Under the pieces are notes generated by a model. It worked only from the letters and a program-made list of their open reading frames with translations, made no database searches and was not told where the DNA came from. From contig NC_071670.1 in the NCBI RefSeq assembly GCF_028554725.1, positions 53,371,501-53,435,500 on the forward strand: a stretch of 64,000 bases of DNA. Reading direction: 5' to 3'. The position numbers and the translations under genes are program-made. Source of the DNA: Zeugodacus cucurbitae. Lineage: Eukaryota > Arthropoda > Insecta > Diptera > Tephritidae. Below are positions 23,401 to 35,090 of this stretch, piece after piece; within the stretch, counting starts at the first letter, position 1; each line of letters begins with the position of its first letter.

Positions 23401-26059
23401 TTTATTAGGCGTTGTGCAAATGCAACAACTTGCAGTTCAAAATTGTTTTTTTTTTTTAGAAATATAAATCAGAAGCTATCCTGGATCTACTCAGGTTCAG
23501 CGCTGATTAGGATTTAGAAAGACATAGTTGTTTGGACAACTGAAATCATATCACCATTTTATCTTCAGTATAAATTCGAAAATAAGAACTGAAAAAGTAG
23601 TTGGTGAAATCGGATGATGAAATTCGGTTTCGGTTTATTCAACCAAACAGCTTAAAATTAACGCTTTCCTAGATTTTTGACTATATTCAATACAAAAACC
23701 ATTTATGACAAAGTTTTGTAACTCTCTCTCTAACTCAGCCTTTACGTATAGGTTTTCTTTTTCTTTTCCATTCGATATGAACAATATATTATTTGTTGTA
23801 TGTTTTTTTTAAACACGAAACATAAATAGTAATAAAATCAATAATATTTCTATAAGAATGTGGAAAGGTATTTTTAAACCACCTCACCTTGGAACGGTCA
23901 GTGAATTACCGAAAATCACCAACAAAAATTCGCCAAAAATATAATACATACTAAATATAGCAAAGTCTGAGCACAGTCACTTTTCCGAGAATATTGCTAA
24001 TAAGATTCTTGAATTGCTTTAAACTTTGGAATGTGACTGACATTGAACTTGGCGCGTAAACCTTGCGAATTTTTTTCTTACATATTTTAACAAAGCAGAC
24101 AACAATCGTAGACAGAATTAATTGGCGAACGACGTAATCATTGTGTTTTACCAATAAAATCAGATCGGAAACCATAAAAGAGATTGTCACCCAATATTTG
24201 GTACTGCATATATCCACACACATATTGTAGATTTCGACTTCATTGATAATGATTTATGCAAGTTTATTAACACATCATCGCGGTGTGCTTTTAATTGTAG
24301 TCGCATAGAATAATTTTGCATAAAAAATTACTTCAGATCTTCTCTCTTTTTTTATTCATACCAACTAACTTCCGAATGATAAATGTTAGCGCTAAAAGCG
24401 ACAGTGTTTTGTCGTAGAGTCGAGCGTACGAATGTTGCTACGAAGTTCGTATTGTGTGACGATGTTGTTCGTTTAAGTTATCAGCTCGCGCTCTCTATCT
24501 CTCTCTCTCGTGCCGCTTACCAATCTTAGTCGCGGTAGTAAGATTTTTCGCTTTGTTTTTACGCTTTTTACTTTGTATAAGTGATTTGTTGTTGTTTTTT
24601 CCTTTGTTTTGTATAACTTAGTTTTGCATAATTTAGCCATTATACAAATTAGTCTAGCTAATGGAGAAAAATAAAACATTAAATGCCTAACTGAGATCTG
24701 TATTATTACATTATATTTCGTATATTACAGTTGTTGGTGTTGTTGTTGTTGCTATCTCTTTGTTTTATTTCTTATCTCAAAATATACAAATCTTCAAATT
24801 TGCCAATTTAAGTTTTTGTTTTGATGTAATAAAACATACCAAAAACACCGAATTTGTCTTGGTAATTTATGCAGAGTCTTGGTATTTTGCATAAAAAATT
24901 GTGTTATTCTTAATTTCTTAACTTGGGGAATACCTATGATTTGGCCTTCGTGCGTTGGCATTCAAATATGAATATGTATATCGTTTAATGTTCGATATAA
25001 CGGGTGTTTCATTGCGTTTATTAGTGGTTTATTTAAGTATTATGAATTCTAAATTGATAATCACCTAAACTGTACAAAATTTTGCACATTTTTTTTTCAT
25101 TAAAAACAAAAAACATTTAAAAAGTGTTGTGATTTCTATAGACAAAATAACAAAAGACAAATGACAAAAGTCATATGTCAATCTTATAAAACCTAGACTG
25201 TTCAGATTTTGAAATTTAAAATCAGTAAATTTTTTAATGTCTTTTTTAATCGTCTTCAATCAGCAAAAATATAGATTAAAGCTGAACTTCTATAGTTTTG
25301 AGAGACCTCTAGACTTACTTAATAATCATATTTTATAAATTTTATTTCCTTAAAATTAATTTTATATGTCCATACTAATAATACTTTCTATCGATTTTGT
25401 TTCTTTTTAGGTAAGTGTGAAAATATTATATTATAACCAAAATATCTCCCTGATTACTAAATATGTGTAAGTACAATACCAATTCTATTACAAGCCTTAG
25501 AAAACGTTTGTCACAATTGTTTTAATTCGAATAATCGTTATATTTTACAAATTTCTTGTAAGAACACAGAATGACTTACGTTTTCTAGAAAAATTAGAAT
25601 AACTGTAATATGGGATAATTGAGAACCAGCTGAGATGAGATCTATCTCATCAGATTAGATCCCTAGATAACGTTCTCGCAATGAAATATGATAATATTGA
25701 GCAAAGACAAAGTTGCCTAAACTTAATAAAAGTTACTATACACAGAACTTAACATACTAATAGCGTATTTCCCGTAATGCATATTTGAACTTAGTGAAGA
25801 AATAAACGTCACCGAGACCCCATATCTAAGTTGACTAAGTGGAAACTTGTCTATGCATTACGTTTTCTAGTATCACTTCTCGACCTTTATCCAAGGAAAC
25901 ATAGTCTCCAACGTCAAAGAATAAAAATATGTTTATTCGAAAGCACTGATAGAAAACTGAACTAGAAACCGGTTCGAGATTTATTGGATTAGTCATTAAA
26001 ACAAAAAATCTTGCATATATTTTTATTGCGAATTTTTAATTGAATTCTTTGTAATTACA
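20490..26059. other. Long intergenic stretch upstream of Tweedle 3
   Basis: AT-rich; besides the GAGA-like block no gene was recognised. 21995-22320 (CAGGGGTGGCAAAA to TATAGCCCC) has the look of another short non-autonomous element, but its ends do not match convincingly. Confidence 0.5.
24380..24545. promoter_or_regulatory. GAGA/CT-repeat promoter-like block
   Basis: A moderately GC-rich island in AT-rich DNA with a (CT)n run at 24491-24509, a potential GAGA-factor site. A GACAGTGTTTTGTCG initiator-like sequence is near 24400, with repeated TCGAG/ACGA motifs downstream. No coding exon follows within sight, so this may be an orphan promoter, a noncoding first exon or an enhancer. Weak evidence. 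Confidence 0.25.
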
Positions 26060-26860
26060 AAGTCACTTACCCATTTCATTTGGAAACGCTATGTAGTTGT
26101 AATTTTTGGGAGAAAGCGTTCGTGGCCCCGCCTTCTCGTAAATTTTTTGGACATATGTTATGTTGAAAACTACTAAATATGCTTTACATAATTCAGTAAG
26201 GAAAAACGCTAGAAACCTTAAATTTCATGATAAACATGGCTGTACTCAAATTTGTACAAAAGTTTTGAAATGGGCGTAGCTCCGATTTAAACGAAATTTG
26301 GTTAGAATCATTTCCTTGGCATCACGATACCATAGTTTGAAAATGGGGGAAATCGGTTCACAACCAAGACTACTTTCCTTATACCACAACTTTGAAGCCC
26401 ATCTATTCGTTCACTTAGCATTCTATAAATAAACCATCGGTGAATGTATCGAAACAAAACTTTGCCGAAATACCCCAGATATCGAACATGAGGACCTAAA
26501 AACTTTTGCCTAGTTTTTTATTGAAAATATCGGTAAATCTCAGATATTCTAAATAATTTGAAAGATGATGTGCTTACCCTAATAGTGTGTCTCTGTGCCA
26601 AAATTGGGCGAAAGCGGGGGCGAATACTTCCTGTACCCCCCCATATATCTAATATACGGATTTTTAAACTTACAAGGGGCTTTATTCCGCATATATCGGT
26701 GAGCAATATTAAGTAATACCCCCACCCTAATATATAATCTATAACGATTTTCGATAATCTAGCGAACTTTAGCCGAAATTGTGGATTACCTTAATAAAAT
26801 TACATAAATAAATTGCGAGAGTATATAATGTTCGATTACACCCGAACCCTTACTTGAAAT
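26060..26860. repeat. Dispersed repeat
   Basis: Contains AAATGGGCGTAGC, GGAAATCGGTTC, AATTCAGTAAGGAAAA and GAAACCTTAAATTTCAT. These recur in the same order at 43840-44165 (GAAATGGGCGTGGC, GGAAATCGGATT, AATTCACTAAGGAAAA, GAAACCTTAAATTTCAT). The right part ends in a GATTACACCCGAACCC motif. Probably an old non-autonomous element. Confidence 0.55.
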
Positions 26861-28497
26861 TTATTGAAATTATTTTGAAATTTTTCGCCAATATTAGAAA
26901 TTGAATAAATGGATAGTTTGCCAATCTGAACAATCAAGTTGATACCACATCCGACATTATTTTACGAAACAAGCAGATCTCTTGTTTCCAGTTTATACTC
27001 TCAAAGATCTTGCTCAATCATCACACAAATTTCAAAAGAGTTCAAAACCTTCCAGTAAAGTTGATCAATTGCATACGTATACCTTGTTACTAACTTTTGA
27101 ACTTTGAACTCTTTTTCCGATTTTGAAAAAATTCAAATAATATCGCAATTAAAATGTACATATGTACAAATAAATATAATATGCAAATATTTAAGCTCGT
27201 ACAAAATATTTCTATTTTAAAATTATATGAAACATTTTGTTGGCCAAGCGCTAATAATCCATATTAACATATCAAGCAAGTACTTCTTTAAATCTTTATA
27301 TACGCGTGTGTATATATGTATGTATGCATATGCATGAGCAAACATTTTAAGTAGTATCCGACGACCACTAATGGGTGGTCAACGCCATCTTAAATTAAGT
27401 AATTTTATGATCGTGAAGTGCAGAACTGGGTCGCCAAGCTTGTTTGTTGCTCATTGAATTTGAAATGCCTTAGAAATATTTGCATAATTATGCGAGCTGC
27501 TACCACTCCACTACCCACTATATATAGTACAGACGCACATACATGAGGTCTATGTATATATTAATAGCCGTTTGACTAGCACCGCAGCACAAATGAAAGA
27601 ATGCAACTCTTGAACTTTTGAAAGTGACTATTGATTGGCTGGCTATTGATTGTGCGGTTTATTGTCTAAAGGATATGTGCTCCTCATATTTCTAAACTCT
27701 TTTGTATATACATATATACATTTGTATGTATGTGTGTCTCTATTTTTGTTATGTCGCGTGTGAATGTGTTGAATTTTTACGATCAACAATTTGACACATC
27801 ATTTACAACTAATTGGACTAGAGAATTAACCCACATAGGCGTCTGAAGTTGCCGCCTCGCAGCTGTAGCTTACACACACTAACACTCAAGCATCTGCACG
27901 GTTTACGCTGTCACCATGTCTTCGCGTCTAATTTACATTTTTATTCTATTTATATTTATTTTTTTATAGTCAGTTACATGTTGATCGGGTGCGTGGCAGG
28001 GTGTCTCGTCTGCTCTTTGATTGATTACTTGCTCTATGTAGTGATCTGATTATTGATTTGTTAGCGTTGCGGTCACATGAAACGCGCATAGATTTTAAGT
28101 CTCATTATCATAGATAATAGTTATCTACTTAATTCGTTAGCTGTTGGCTTATCTGCGAAAACTATCATCAGCTTATTATTATTACGTCAAATCTGTTTGT
28201 TTCGTGGTGTCTCCGAAGTGGCGGGGCTGTAGTGCACAGTGGCTCTAGATACTAAAATAATTTTTTTTATATTCTTTCATGATTCAATATTTCTAATTTA
28301 ATATTAAAGTTGAAAATAATGGTTATGGTTTTTTTAAGTTCAGAAAAAATTGAGAACATTCTTTCATTTGATTTTTTATAATATATCATTTGATTTCTTA
28401 ATCCAAAAAATGTTGAGACTATGTGGAACGCATTTTAATCTGTTCGTGCATAATCCAAGCAATCTATCAGATCCGATCTAAATGGACCTGATTTTTT
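26861..28497. other. Intergenic DNA, no gene seen
   Basis: Contains short TATATACATA repeats (about 27700-27735) and the GATA cluster. No coding signal. Confidence 0.5.
28085..28165. promoter_or_regulatory. Cluster of GATA motifs
   Basis: TTATCATAGATAATAGTTATC and CTTATCTGCG contain at least four WGATAR-type sites within about 60 bases. This could be an enhancer for an epidermal or gut GATA factor; purely motif-based. Confidence 0.25.
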
Positions 28498-28838
28498 TTA
28501 CCCGGCATAGACCATAGACTTAACGTAGCCCCATAGGAAATAGTCTAACGGCATCAAATCGCACGACCGAGGCCAATTCACTGGGCCATTTCGTGAGATA
28601 ACACATTCACCAAACTTGGTTTTCAATAAATCGATTGTGACATTCGCTGTGTCCACATATTGTCCAAGTCCATATCATCCAATTCGAGCCAAAAATATGC
28701 GGTTATCATTGATCGGTGGCGATTCCCATTCACGGTAACGTTCTGGTCTTGATCATCACGGTTGATGGCTGCCTGACCAATGACGCATTTTTTACTTATT
28801 GGCGAAGCCATTCAGGCAGAAATGAGCCGACCATAAAT
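28498..28838 (-). mobile_element. rosa-like mariner transposase relic
   Basis: The minus-strand translation in shifting frames recovers transposase pieces also present at 5917-6546 and 33545-34140: FWLELDDMDLDNMW, VTVNGNRHRSMI, a start near AHFWLNGF at the high-coordinate end, and NWP...DLMPLDYF at the low-coordinate end. It has several frameshifts and is truncated at both ends. It abuts the TTAA element at 28849. Confidence 0.65.
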
Positions 28839-29382
28839 TGTAGCGCTCTTAAGGGGTTATATACAGTTAGGTGGTCGAAAATGAGGCATTTTTCAAGATT
28901 TTTTTCTAAGCAAACTATTTGTTTTATTGATTTGAAACTTGGCCGGTATATTATGACAACTTTAAACTATATTCACATATTTTTTATTGCCAAAAATAAT
29001 TATCCGGAACGTTGATATTGCCAATTTTGCAGAGAGGTTTGACAGAGTGGCGGCTACTCAAAGCAAAAGATTCGATTTTCTACCAAAATTCGGGTCTTTA
29101 ATTGTTTATAAAAATAAGAAATTTTCATCGGATGGGGAAATCCTTCGATGAAGTACTAAAAAATATAGTTAAGAAGCTGGTGTAAAAATTTCAGACCGTT
29201 CGGTTCAGCCGTTTCTGAGAAATCTTGCTCACCTTTGAAAACACCGTTTCGAAAAAAACGAATTTAAAGTTTTGAAAGCACTTTACATGTAGTCGGCGCG
29301 CCTTCACTAATGTGTCTACAACTTCGAAAATATTCGTCGGATCGACTTGAAATCGATTTTTTGAAAATCCTAACTGTATATA

Positions 29383-30864
29383 GGATAGATTACCGGCAGA
29401 ACTATTCAAATACGGCGGCGAAGAACTGATAAGGTGTATGCATCAGCTTCTTTGCAGAATATGGTCGGAAGAAAGCATGCCTGACGATTGGAATCTCAGT
29501 GTGCTCTGCCCAATCCATAAAAAGGGAGATCCCACAATCTGCGCCAATTACCGTGGGATCAGCCTCCTAAATATCGCACACAAGGTTCTATCGAGCGTAT
29601 TGTGTGAAAGACTAAAGCCCACCGTCAACAAACTGATTGGACCTTATCAGTGTGGCTTTAGACCTGGAAAATCGACAACTGACCAGATATTCACCATGCG
29701 CCAAATCTTGGAAAAGACCCGTGAAAAGAGGATCGACACACACCACCTTTTTGTCGATTTTAAAGCTGCTTTCGACAGCACGAAAAGGAGTTGCCTTCAC
29801 GCCGCGATGTCTGAATTTGGTATCCCCGCAAAACTAATACGGCTGTGTAAATTGACGTTGAGCAACACCAAAAGCTCCGTCATGATTGGGAAGGACCTCT
29901 CCGAGCCGTTCGATACCAAACGAGGTTTCAGACAAGGTGACTCACTATCGTGCGACTTCTTTAACCTGATGCTGGAAAAAATTATAAGAGCTGCAGAGCT
30001 AAACCGAGAAGGTACAATCTTCTACAAGAGTGTACAGCTCCTGGCGTACGCCGATGATATTGATATCATCGGAAGCAACAACCGCGCCGTTTGTTCTGCT
30101 TTTTCCCGCATGGATAAGGAGGCGAAGCGAATGGGTCTGGAGGTGAATGAGGACAAGACGAAATATCTCCTGTCATCAAACAAACAGTCGGCGCATTCGC
30201 GTCTTGGCTCCCACGTCACTGTTGACAGTCATAACTTCGAGGTCGTAGATAATTTCGTATACCTGGGAACCAGCATCAACAACACGAACAATGTCAGCCT
30301 CGAAATCCAGCGCAGAATAACTCTTGCCAACAGGTGCTACTTTGGACTGAGTAGGCAATTGAACAGTAAAGTCCTCCCTCGACGTACCAAAATCAAGCTC
30401 TACAAGTCGCTTATCATTCCCGTCCTGCTTTACGGTGCAGAAGCTTGGACGATGTCAACATCAGATGAGACGACACTAGGAGTTTTCGAGAGGAAAATTT
30501 TGCGCAAGATTTATGGTCCTCAGAACATTGGCAACGGCGAATACCGCAGACGATGGAACGATGAGCTGTACGAGTTATACGACGACATTGACATAGTTCA
30601 GCGAATAAAAAGACAGCGGCTACGCTGGCTAGGTCATGTTGTCCGAATGGACGAAAACACTCCAGCCCTGAAAGTGTTCGATGCAGTACCCGCCGGAGGA
30701 AGCCGAGGAAGGGGAAGGCCTCCACTCCGTTGGAGGGACCAGGTGGAGAGCGACCTGGTTACATTTGGGATCTCCAACTGGCGCCGATCTGCGAAGGAGA
30801 GAGAGAGGTGGCGCACTATCGTCGATTCGGCTATAACCGGCTAAACGGTTGCAACGCCAATCAC
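29383..30864 (+). mobile_element. 5'-truncated RTE-type non-LTR retrotransposon
   Basis: Inserted into the TTAA element at 28849-30885 and flanked by an 11-base target duplication AACTGTATATA (29372-29382 and 30865-30875). The insert starts inside the reverse transcriptase region (LPAELFKYGGEEL is in frame before the first ATG), so the endonuclease and 5' UTR are lost. This is typical of incomplete reverse transcription. The 3' UTR is only about 20 bases. Confidence 0.85.
29438..30844 (+). CDS. Reverse transcriptase of an RTE-type retrotransposon (N-terminally truncated)
   Basis: A 468-codon open frame without stops. It contains reverse-transcriptase blocks in order: PIHKKGDP and NYRGISLLN (residues about 25-45), GFRPGKSTTDQIF (about 73), DFKAAFDS (about 106), GFRQGDSLSCDFFN (about 163), and the catalytic YADDIDIIG (about 203). 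These are followed by the thumb and the C-terminal RLRWLGHVVRMDE and RGRGRPPLRW blocks typical of RTE-like elements. In life it would copy element RNA at a nicked target. The AP-endonuclease domain that should precede it is absent because the copy is 5' truncated, so this copy cannot move on its own. The preserved frame suggests a recent insertion. The first ATG is internal to the ancestral frame. Confidence 0.85.
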   Translation: MHQLLCRIWSEESMPDDWNLSVLCPIHKKGDPTICANYRGISLLNIAHKVLSSVLCERLKPTVNKLIGPYQCGFRPGKSTTDQIFTMRQILEKTREKRIDTHHLFVDFKAAFDSTKRSCLHAAMSEFGIPAKLIRLCKLTLSNTKSSVMIGKDLSEPFDTKRGFRQGDSLSCDFFNLMLEKIIRAAELNREGTIFYKSVQLLAYADDIDIIGSNNRAVCSAFSRMDKEAKRMGLEVNEDKTKYLLSSNKQSAHSRLGSHVTVDSHNFEVVDNFVYLGTSINNTNNVSLEIQRRITLANRCYFGLSRQLNSKVLPRRTKIKLYKSLIIPVLLYGAEAWTMSTSDETTLGVFERKILRKIYGPQNIGNGEYRRRWNDELYELYDDIDIVQRIKRQRLRWLGHVVRMDENTPALKVFDAVPAGGSRGRGRPPLRWRDQVESDLVTFGISNWRRSAKERERWRTIVDSAITG

Positions 30865-30885
30865 AACTGTATATAAACCTCTTAA

Positions 30886-33544
30886 AGTTGTGGTACTACC
30901 GAATTTCGGTAGTAAATTTTAATATATCTTTCTATGAAGAAATGTCATACCTTACTGAAGAAAAATGTCAAAAGAGCGACGTCGTTTGCGATCCGTATCG
31001 GTCTACATTTGTAGCTACACTATTGAAAAACCCTTTATCATCCTTCGTCGAGAAAATGCTATAGTATGGAAGGTTTTCATCAAATAAAATTAAATGTAAT
31101 GACAAGTTGTAAAGAGAAATTTTAATACGAATTCCATCCTGATACCATTTTTACCTTTCCTTCGCTAATATATATCCGATATATGTGCAAAATCGAACCA
31201 TAAATAAGCTCGAAAGAATAATTCTGACACTCCAATAATAGTTCAAGGCGTCCAAAATCAATATCTCTCATCGATTATCATTTATTCCCACATATACAAT
31301 AGGAACTTTATGAGGGAACATTTCTAACCGGTGCTTACTGTTAACTATAACCTAAGTTGAATTTTGTCTATTTTCTCTTTCCATTTATATTATATTTAAC
31401 GATCTCCCTATAAAGGATCCCACTGTCTTCAGTGCCACCACAATTCATTGCCGACCAGTGACTCTCTCACTGCCGCCTCAAAGAAAGATCGTATCAGCAA
31501 ATACTTTAATTCAGATATTAGTCGCATTTTATTTACGACTGTCAAATTTAACAAATGATAATGATCAATTAGGAATTCATAATGACCGCCGATCACTGCG
31601 CTGATACCGCTGATACCATTCTGCACAGTTTCACGAGCAACTGCGAGGCGACCCTCTTCGTTAGCGAGCAAACAGCGTAAATTTATGTAATTTTTTATTG
31701 GTGCTGACAATATTAGAGAGCGCTTCGGCTTTTATTGCCAATTTTGCATCGTCTGATGATCTTGATGATCGTCACCGCGTTGCTGCTGATCTTGTCGGTG
31801 GCCGAAAGAAGACTGGTTTTCAAGTGCGGTAGGATTTGGTCATTCTAGTGTTGCAAAATATATTTAGTATTATTACGATTATCATTATCATATCATCGGC
31901 GCCTTCCTCAAATCAACGGCCTGTTTATATTTTTATTATTATATATTTAAATTTTTGTTTTTGCCCGCCGCCTTGTCGCAGATGTCAACAGATAAAGATC
32001 AGTGAGTTCATTGGCGTACAAATATGGAAATCTCTGAGTGTGTTTGTGTGTGTCTATTAGCCGCGGCGTAGATGAGTTAAAGTGTGAATATTTCTGTGAT
32101 AGGATCTTTTTGGTCGAATTCTGGCTCATCGTTTGTTATTTTGCGGTACTCCTCTATGCGCGTTCGCGTTTAGTTGGTTAGCGCCTCATCATTTATGTAT
32201 GTATTCCTCGTGGTATTTTAAGAAAATTATTAATTTAGCATTTTATATTTTATGTGTATTTTTATTACAGCTATTTTGTATTATTGATTTTCGTATATCT
32301 TTATGCATTTTAGTGGCGGATAATTACACATACACATTTGTCTATGCGCCTATCTTGGAGCGCGTAATTTGATCCAACACTTAATGGCTAATAAATTTGG
32401 CGCCTCGCTTTGCGTTAATCACCTAAGGTCCGATTTGTTGTTGTTGTTTTTGTTTTGGAATATCTTGTTTTTTTTTCTGTTTTCTGTTTTCATTAGCATT
32501 GTCGGCGATATAATTGCTGTTGTTTTTAACATTTAGTTGTTGTGTTTTTTTTTTGTTTCCATTTTCTTCTGCCAATAGATAAGACTTTATTTAGCGTTTT
32601 TAATATTTTGTTTAAATATTTAATTTGATTTTGGAATTTTTATGTTGCTGCATAAACCTTGAATTGTGAATTGGGAAAATATGTTTTTTTGTTATTGTTG
32701 TTTTGTATGAGTGTGTAGTGCATTTACTTAGTGTTGCTTACTACTCAGCGTTAAAAGTCGAAATAAAATATATGAGTTATGCTTGAATTATTTTTATAGA
32801 AATTCCTTAGACAATCGCTTGAAAACCGGCAATATTTTTCTCATATTTTAGTAAAGTTGCGAAATACAAATTCCAATTAGTTTCTCGTTTCAGTGGTATT
32901 TTTCCGACCATTGTTGTTTGCAAGTTTGTTTCTGTTTATTTTTAGAGTGAAACATCCAAATAAGTCCCTTGATCTTAGGCTGACTTTCATACATAGCCTA
33001 GTACGCTTCGATTGTGATTTGCTACCAACTTATTGCTCATAACTCCAAAAATATTTAAAATCAGTTAAGGTCATAACAATAGATTTAAATAAAATCCATT
33101 TTTGATGAGTGTCCTTTATTTTCAACGAGAGGCTTTCAGTGGCGTTTAATTGAGTTTATTGAATTCATTACAGTACTCTTGGAAACCGTCTTTAAGTTGC
33201 CTTTTAATCTGCGAGCCTAACTAGTATTAACTAATTTTTACTAATCTTTATGTTGGTATAGATCCGGTAATTGTGGTGTTAATTCCAGTTTTTTAGCAAT
33301 TCGAAAAGAATATTTAGAGTAATGTAGCACTTAATCAAATATAGACATATAAAAGGAAAAAATTTAAACCAAAATCGATATTTTCTCAATGTTTTTTATT
33401 GTTCTGCTATTTCAAACATCTAAGGCCTGTTCTCCTCATTGCCACTATAACTGTCCTACCTCCGTATCGGTCTTCACAAAGCAGATGGTCTTTTCTTCTA
33501 CTTCTCTTACCACCTGCTGGTAACGCATTACACATTTTCATTGA
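30886..33544. other. Intergenic DNA between transposon clusters
   Basis: 31429-31830 is less AT-rich than its flanks. On the minus strand it has an AATAAAAG sequence followed about 27 bases later by TTGTCAGCACC (around 31700-31730), resembling a core promoter. The 93-codon frame below it (31710-31429) is not recognisable. 33385-33545 may include the undefined end of the mariner copy. Confidence 0.35.
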
Positions 33545-34140
33545 TGAAGAGTCGGTTTAATTTGCGGCGTGCAAAAGTCCAGACGCTGAACTCAATTTTC
33601 GACGGTTTTCAAGCATAAATCGGCCGATACTGCTGTAATCGTCGCTGACTTGTTGGCAAAAACCATAGACTTGACGTTGCCCAACAGTAAATAGTCCGCA
33701 CGACCGAGGCGGCCAATTGATTGGGACATTTCGTGAGGCTTGTGGCGTCGTCCTGTTGAAACCACATATTGTCCAACTCCATATCATCCAATTCGGTCCA
33801 AAAATATTCGGTTATTATTGAGCGGTAGCGATTTCCATTCACAGTAACGTGTCGTTCTTGATCATCGCGCAAGAAGTACGGACCAATGACACCGCCGTCC
33901 CATACACCGCACCAATCCGTAATTTTTTCGAGATGCAATAATGTATATTTTGCGTATTGACGAAGCCATTCAGCCAGAAATGAGCCTTATCGCTGAAGAT
34001 GATTTTTCGATGAAAATCCGGAGTATTTTCAAGTTGTTGCTCAGCCCAATTCGCAAACATACGACGATTGTGGTGGGTAAGCGGCCTCAGTTCTCGTGTC
34101 AATTCGATCTTGTGAGGATGTAGGCCAAAATCTTTCATAG
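33545..34140 (-). mobile_element. rosa-like mariner transposase relic (third copy)
   Basis: The minus strand encodes RRMFANWAEQQLENTPDF, then SDKAHFWLNGFVNTQN, EKITDWCGVWDGGVIGPYF, ELDNMWFQQDDAT and NWPPRSCGLFTVG, across at least three frames. It is the longest of the three copies on the N-terminal side but is deleted after the QQD block. It is directly followed at 34165 by an RTE 3' fragment. Confidence 0.7.
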
Positions 34141-34164
34141 TATTGAGTTACTTTTTTCCGCACT

Positions 34165-34300
34165 CCAGAGGAAGAGGAAGACCACCACTCCATTGGAAAG
34201 ATCAGATAGAGAGTGACCTGGTTTCACTTGGTATTTCCAAGTGGCGTCAAATTGTAAGAAATAGAGACCAATAGCGTGTTATTTTTGATTTGGTCATAAT
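34165..34300 (+). mobile_element. RTE-type retrotransposon 3' fragment
   Basis: Translates to RGRGRPPLHWKDQIESDLV and SLGISKWR, matching the C-terminus of the reverse transcriptase at 29438-30844 (RGRGRPPLRWRDQVESDLV, TFGISNWR). It ends in short ATTC repeats. It is an extreme 5' truncation of the same family. Confidence 0.75.
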
Positions 34301-34370
34301 CGCGACCAAATTCATTCATTCGAAGCGTTCTGTCTGATTGTCAAATATTTTAATATTAATATTATTAATA

Positions 34371-34620
34371 TTTGCATCCCAAACTTATTCTCAACTGAAA
34401 ATGCCTCTTTTTGAGCCGAATTCTCGACATTTTCGGGAATGTTTCTAGGGTCAAGCACTAGTCGATTAAATCGATTAAATCTTTTTATATCGATCTTGGA
34501 CATTTGTGTCAACATTAACCCAACAAAATATTTGTATAGATCTGTTTGCATCCCAAACTTATTCTCAACTGAAAAAATGTCACTCTTTGAGCCGCATTCT
34601 CAACATTTGCACGGAATACG
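34371..34620. repeat. Direct repeat of about 70 bases, two copies
   Basis: The block starting GCATCCCAAACTTATTCTC at 34373 recurs at 34549 with about 85-90% identity, including CTTTTTGAGCCG-type sequence. The spacer contains ATCGATTAA repeats. It probably reflects duplication within the mariner remnant. Confidence 0.6.
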
Positions 34621-34676
34621 CATGCTGCCAGAAAGATGGTCAAAAGTAGTAGCTAGCGACGACCAATATTTTGAAT
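34608..34676 (+). mobile_element. mariner 3' end relic (LPERW lineage)
   Basis: Encodes HGIRMLPERWSKVVASDDQYFE then stop (split here as HGIRMLPERW and SKVVASDDQYFE), the conserved C-terminus of Mos1-like mariner transposases. Only the last 22 codons are clear. Confidence 0.55.
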
Positions 34677-34679
34677 AAC

Positions 34680-35090
34680 ATTTTTGTAAAATAAATAAAC
34701 TGTATTATCGTTATTTAAGTACATATATAAAATATAACAAATCCCTAGTTTCATAATTCGACTCATGGTAGATGTGGATACTTGTTGGAATTAAAAGAAA
34801 AACCGTAGAGAATTATATTATCAATTAATTAAAAACATTTTTATTTACTAGCATTCTTAACACATATAAAAAACGTTAAAGACTTTAACTAAAAACAGTA
34901 ATACTTTCTGAAATTATTAAATATATGAGACTAATTTCGTCTATAATTGAAAAAAGTAAATAAAAACAGCGCTTCAGTTTCCCGCAGCAAATTTCCCAAA
35001 TCCACATGAGTCTCAAGCACATTTAAACTTTCATTTATAACGGCGGAGCTTTCACAATAAGACTTAAAAGCTTCCATCATTAATCACATT
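34680..35090. other. 3' flank of Tweedle 4
   Basis: On the minus strand a probable AATAAA polyadenylation signal lies near 34842. Nothing else was recognised. Confidence 0.45.

Larger units (their letters stand above)
28849..30885. mobile_element. TTAA-flanked inverted-repeat element interrupted by the RTE copy
   Basis: Left end TTAA then GGGGTTATATACAGTTAGG (from 28849). The right end, read in reverse complement from 30885, is TTAA then GAGGTTTATATACAGTTAGG, continuing across the RTE insertion. The TTAA duplications and inverted ends of about 20 bases suggest a non-autonomous piggyBac-like element of about 530 bases once the retrotransposon is removed. No transposase frame is visible. Family membership is inferred from the TTAA target only. 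Confidence 0.65.
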
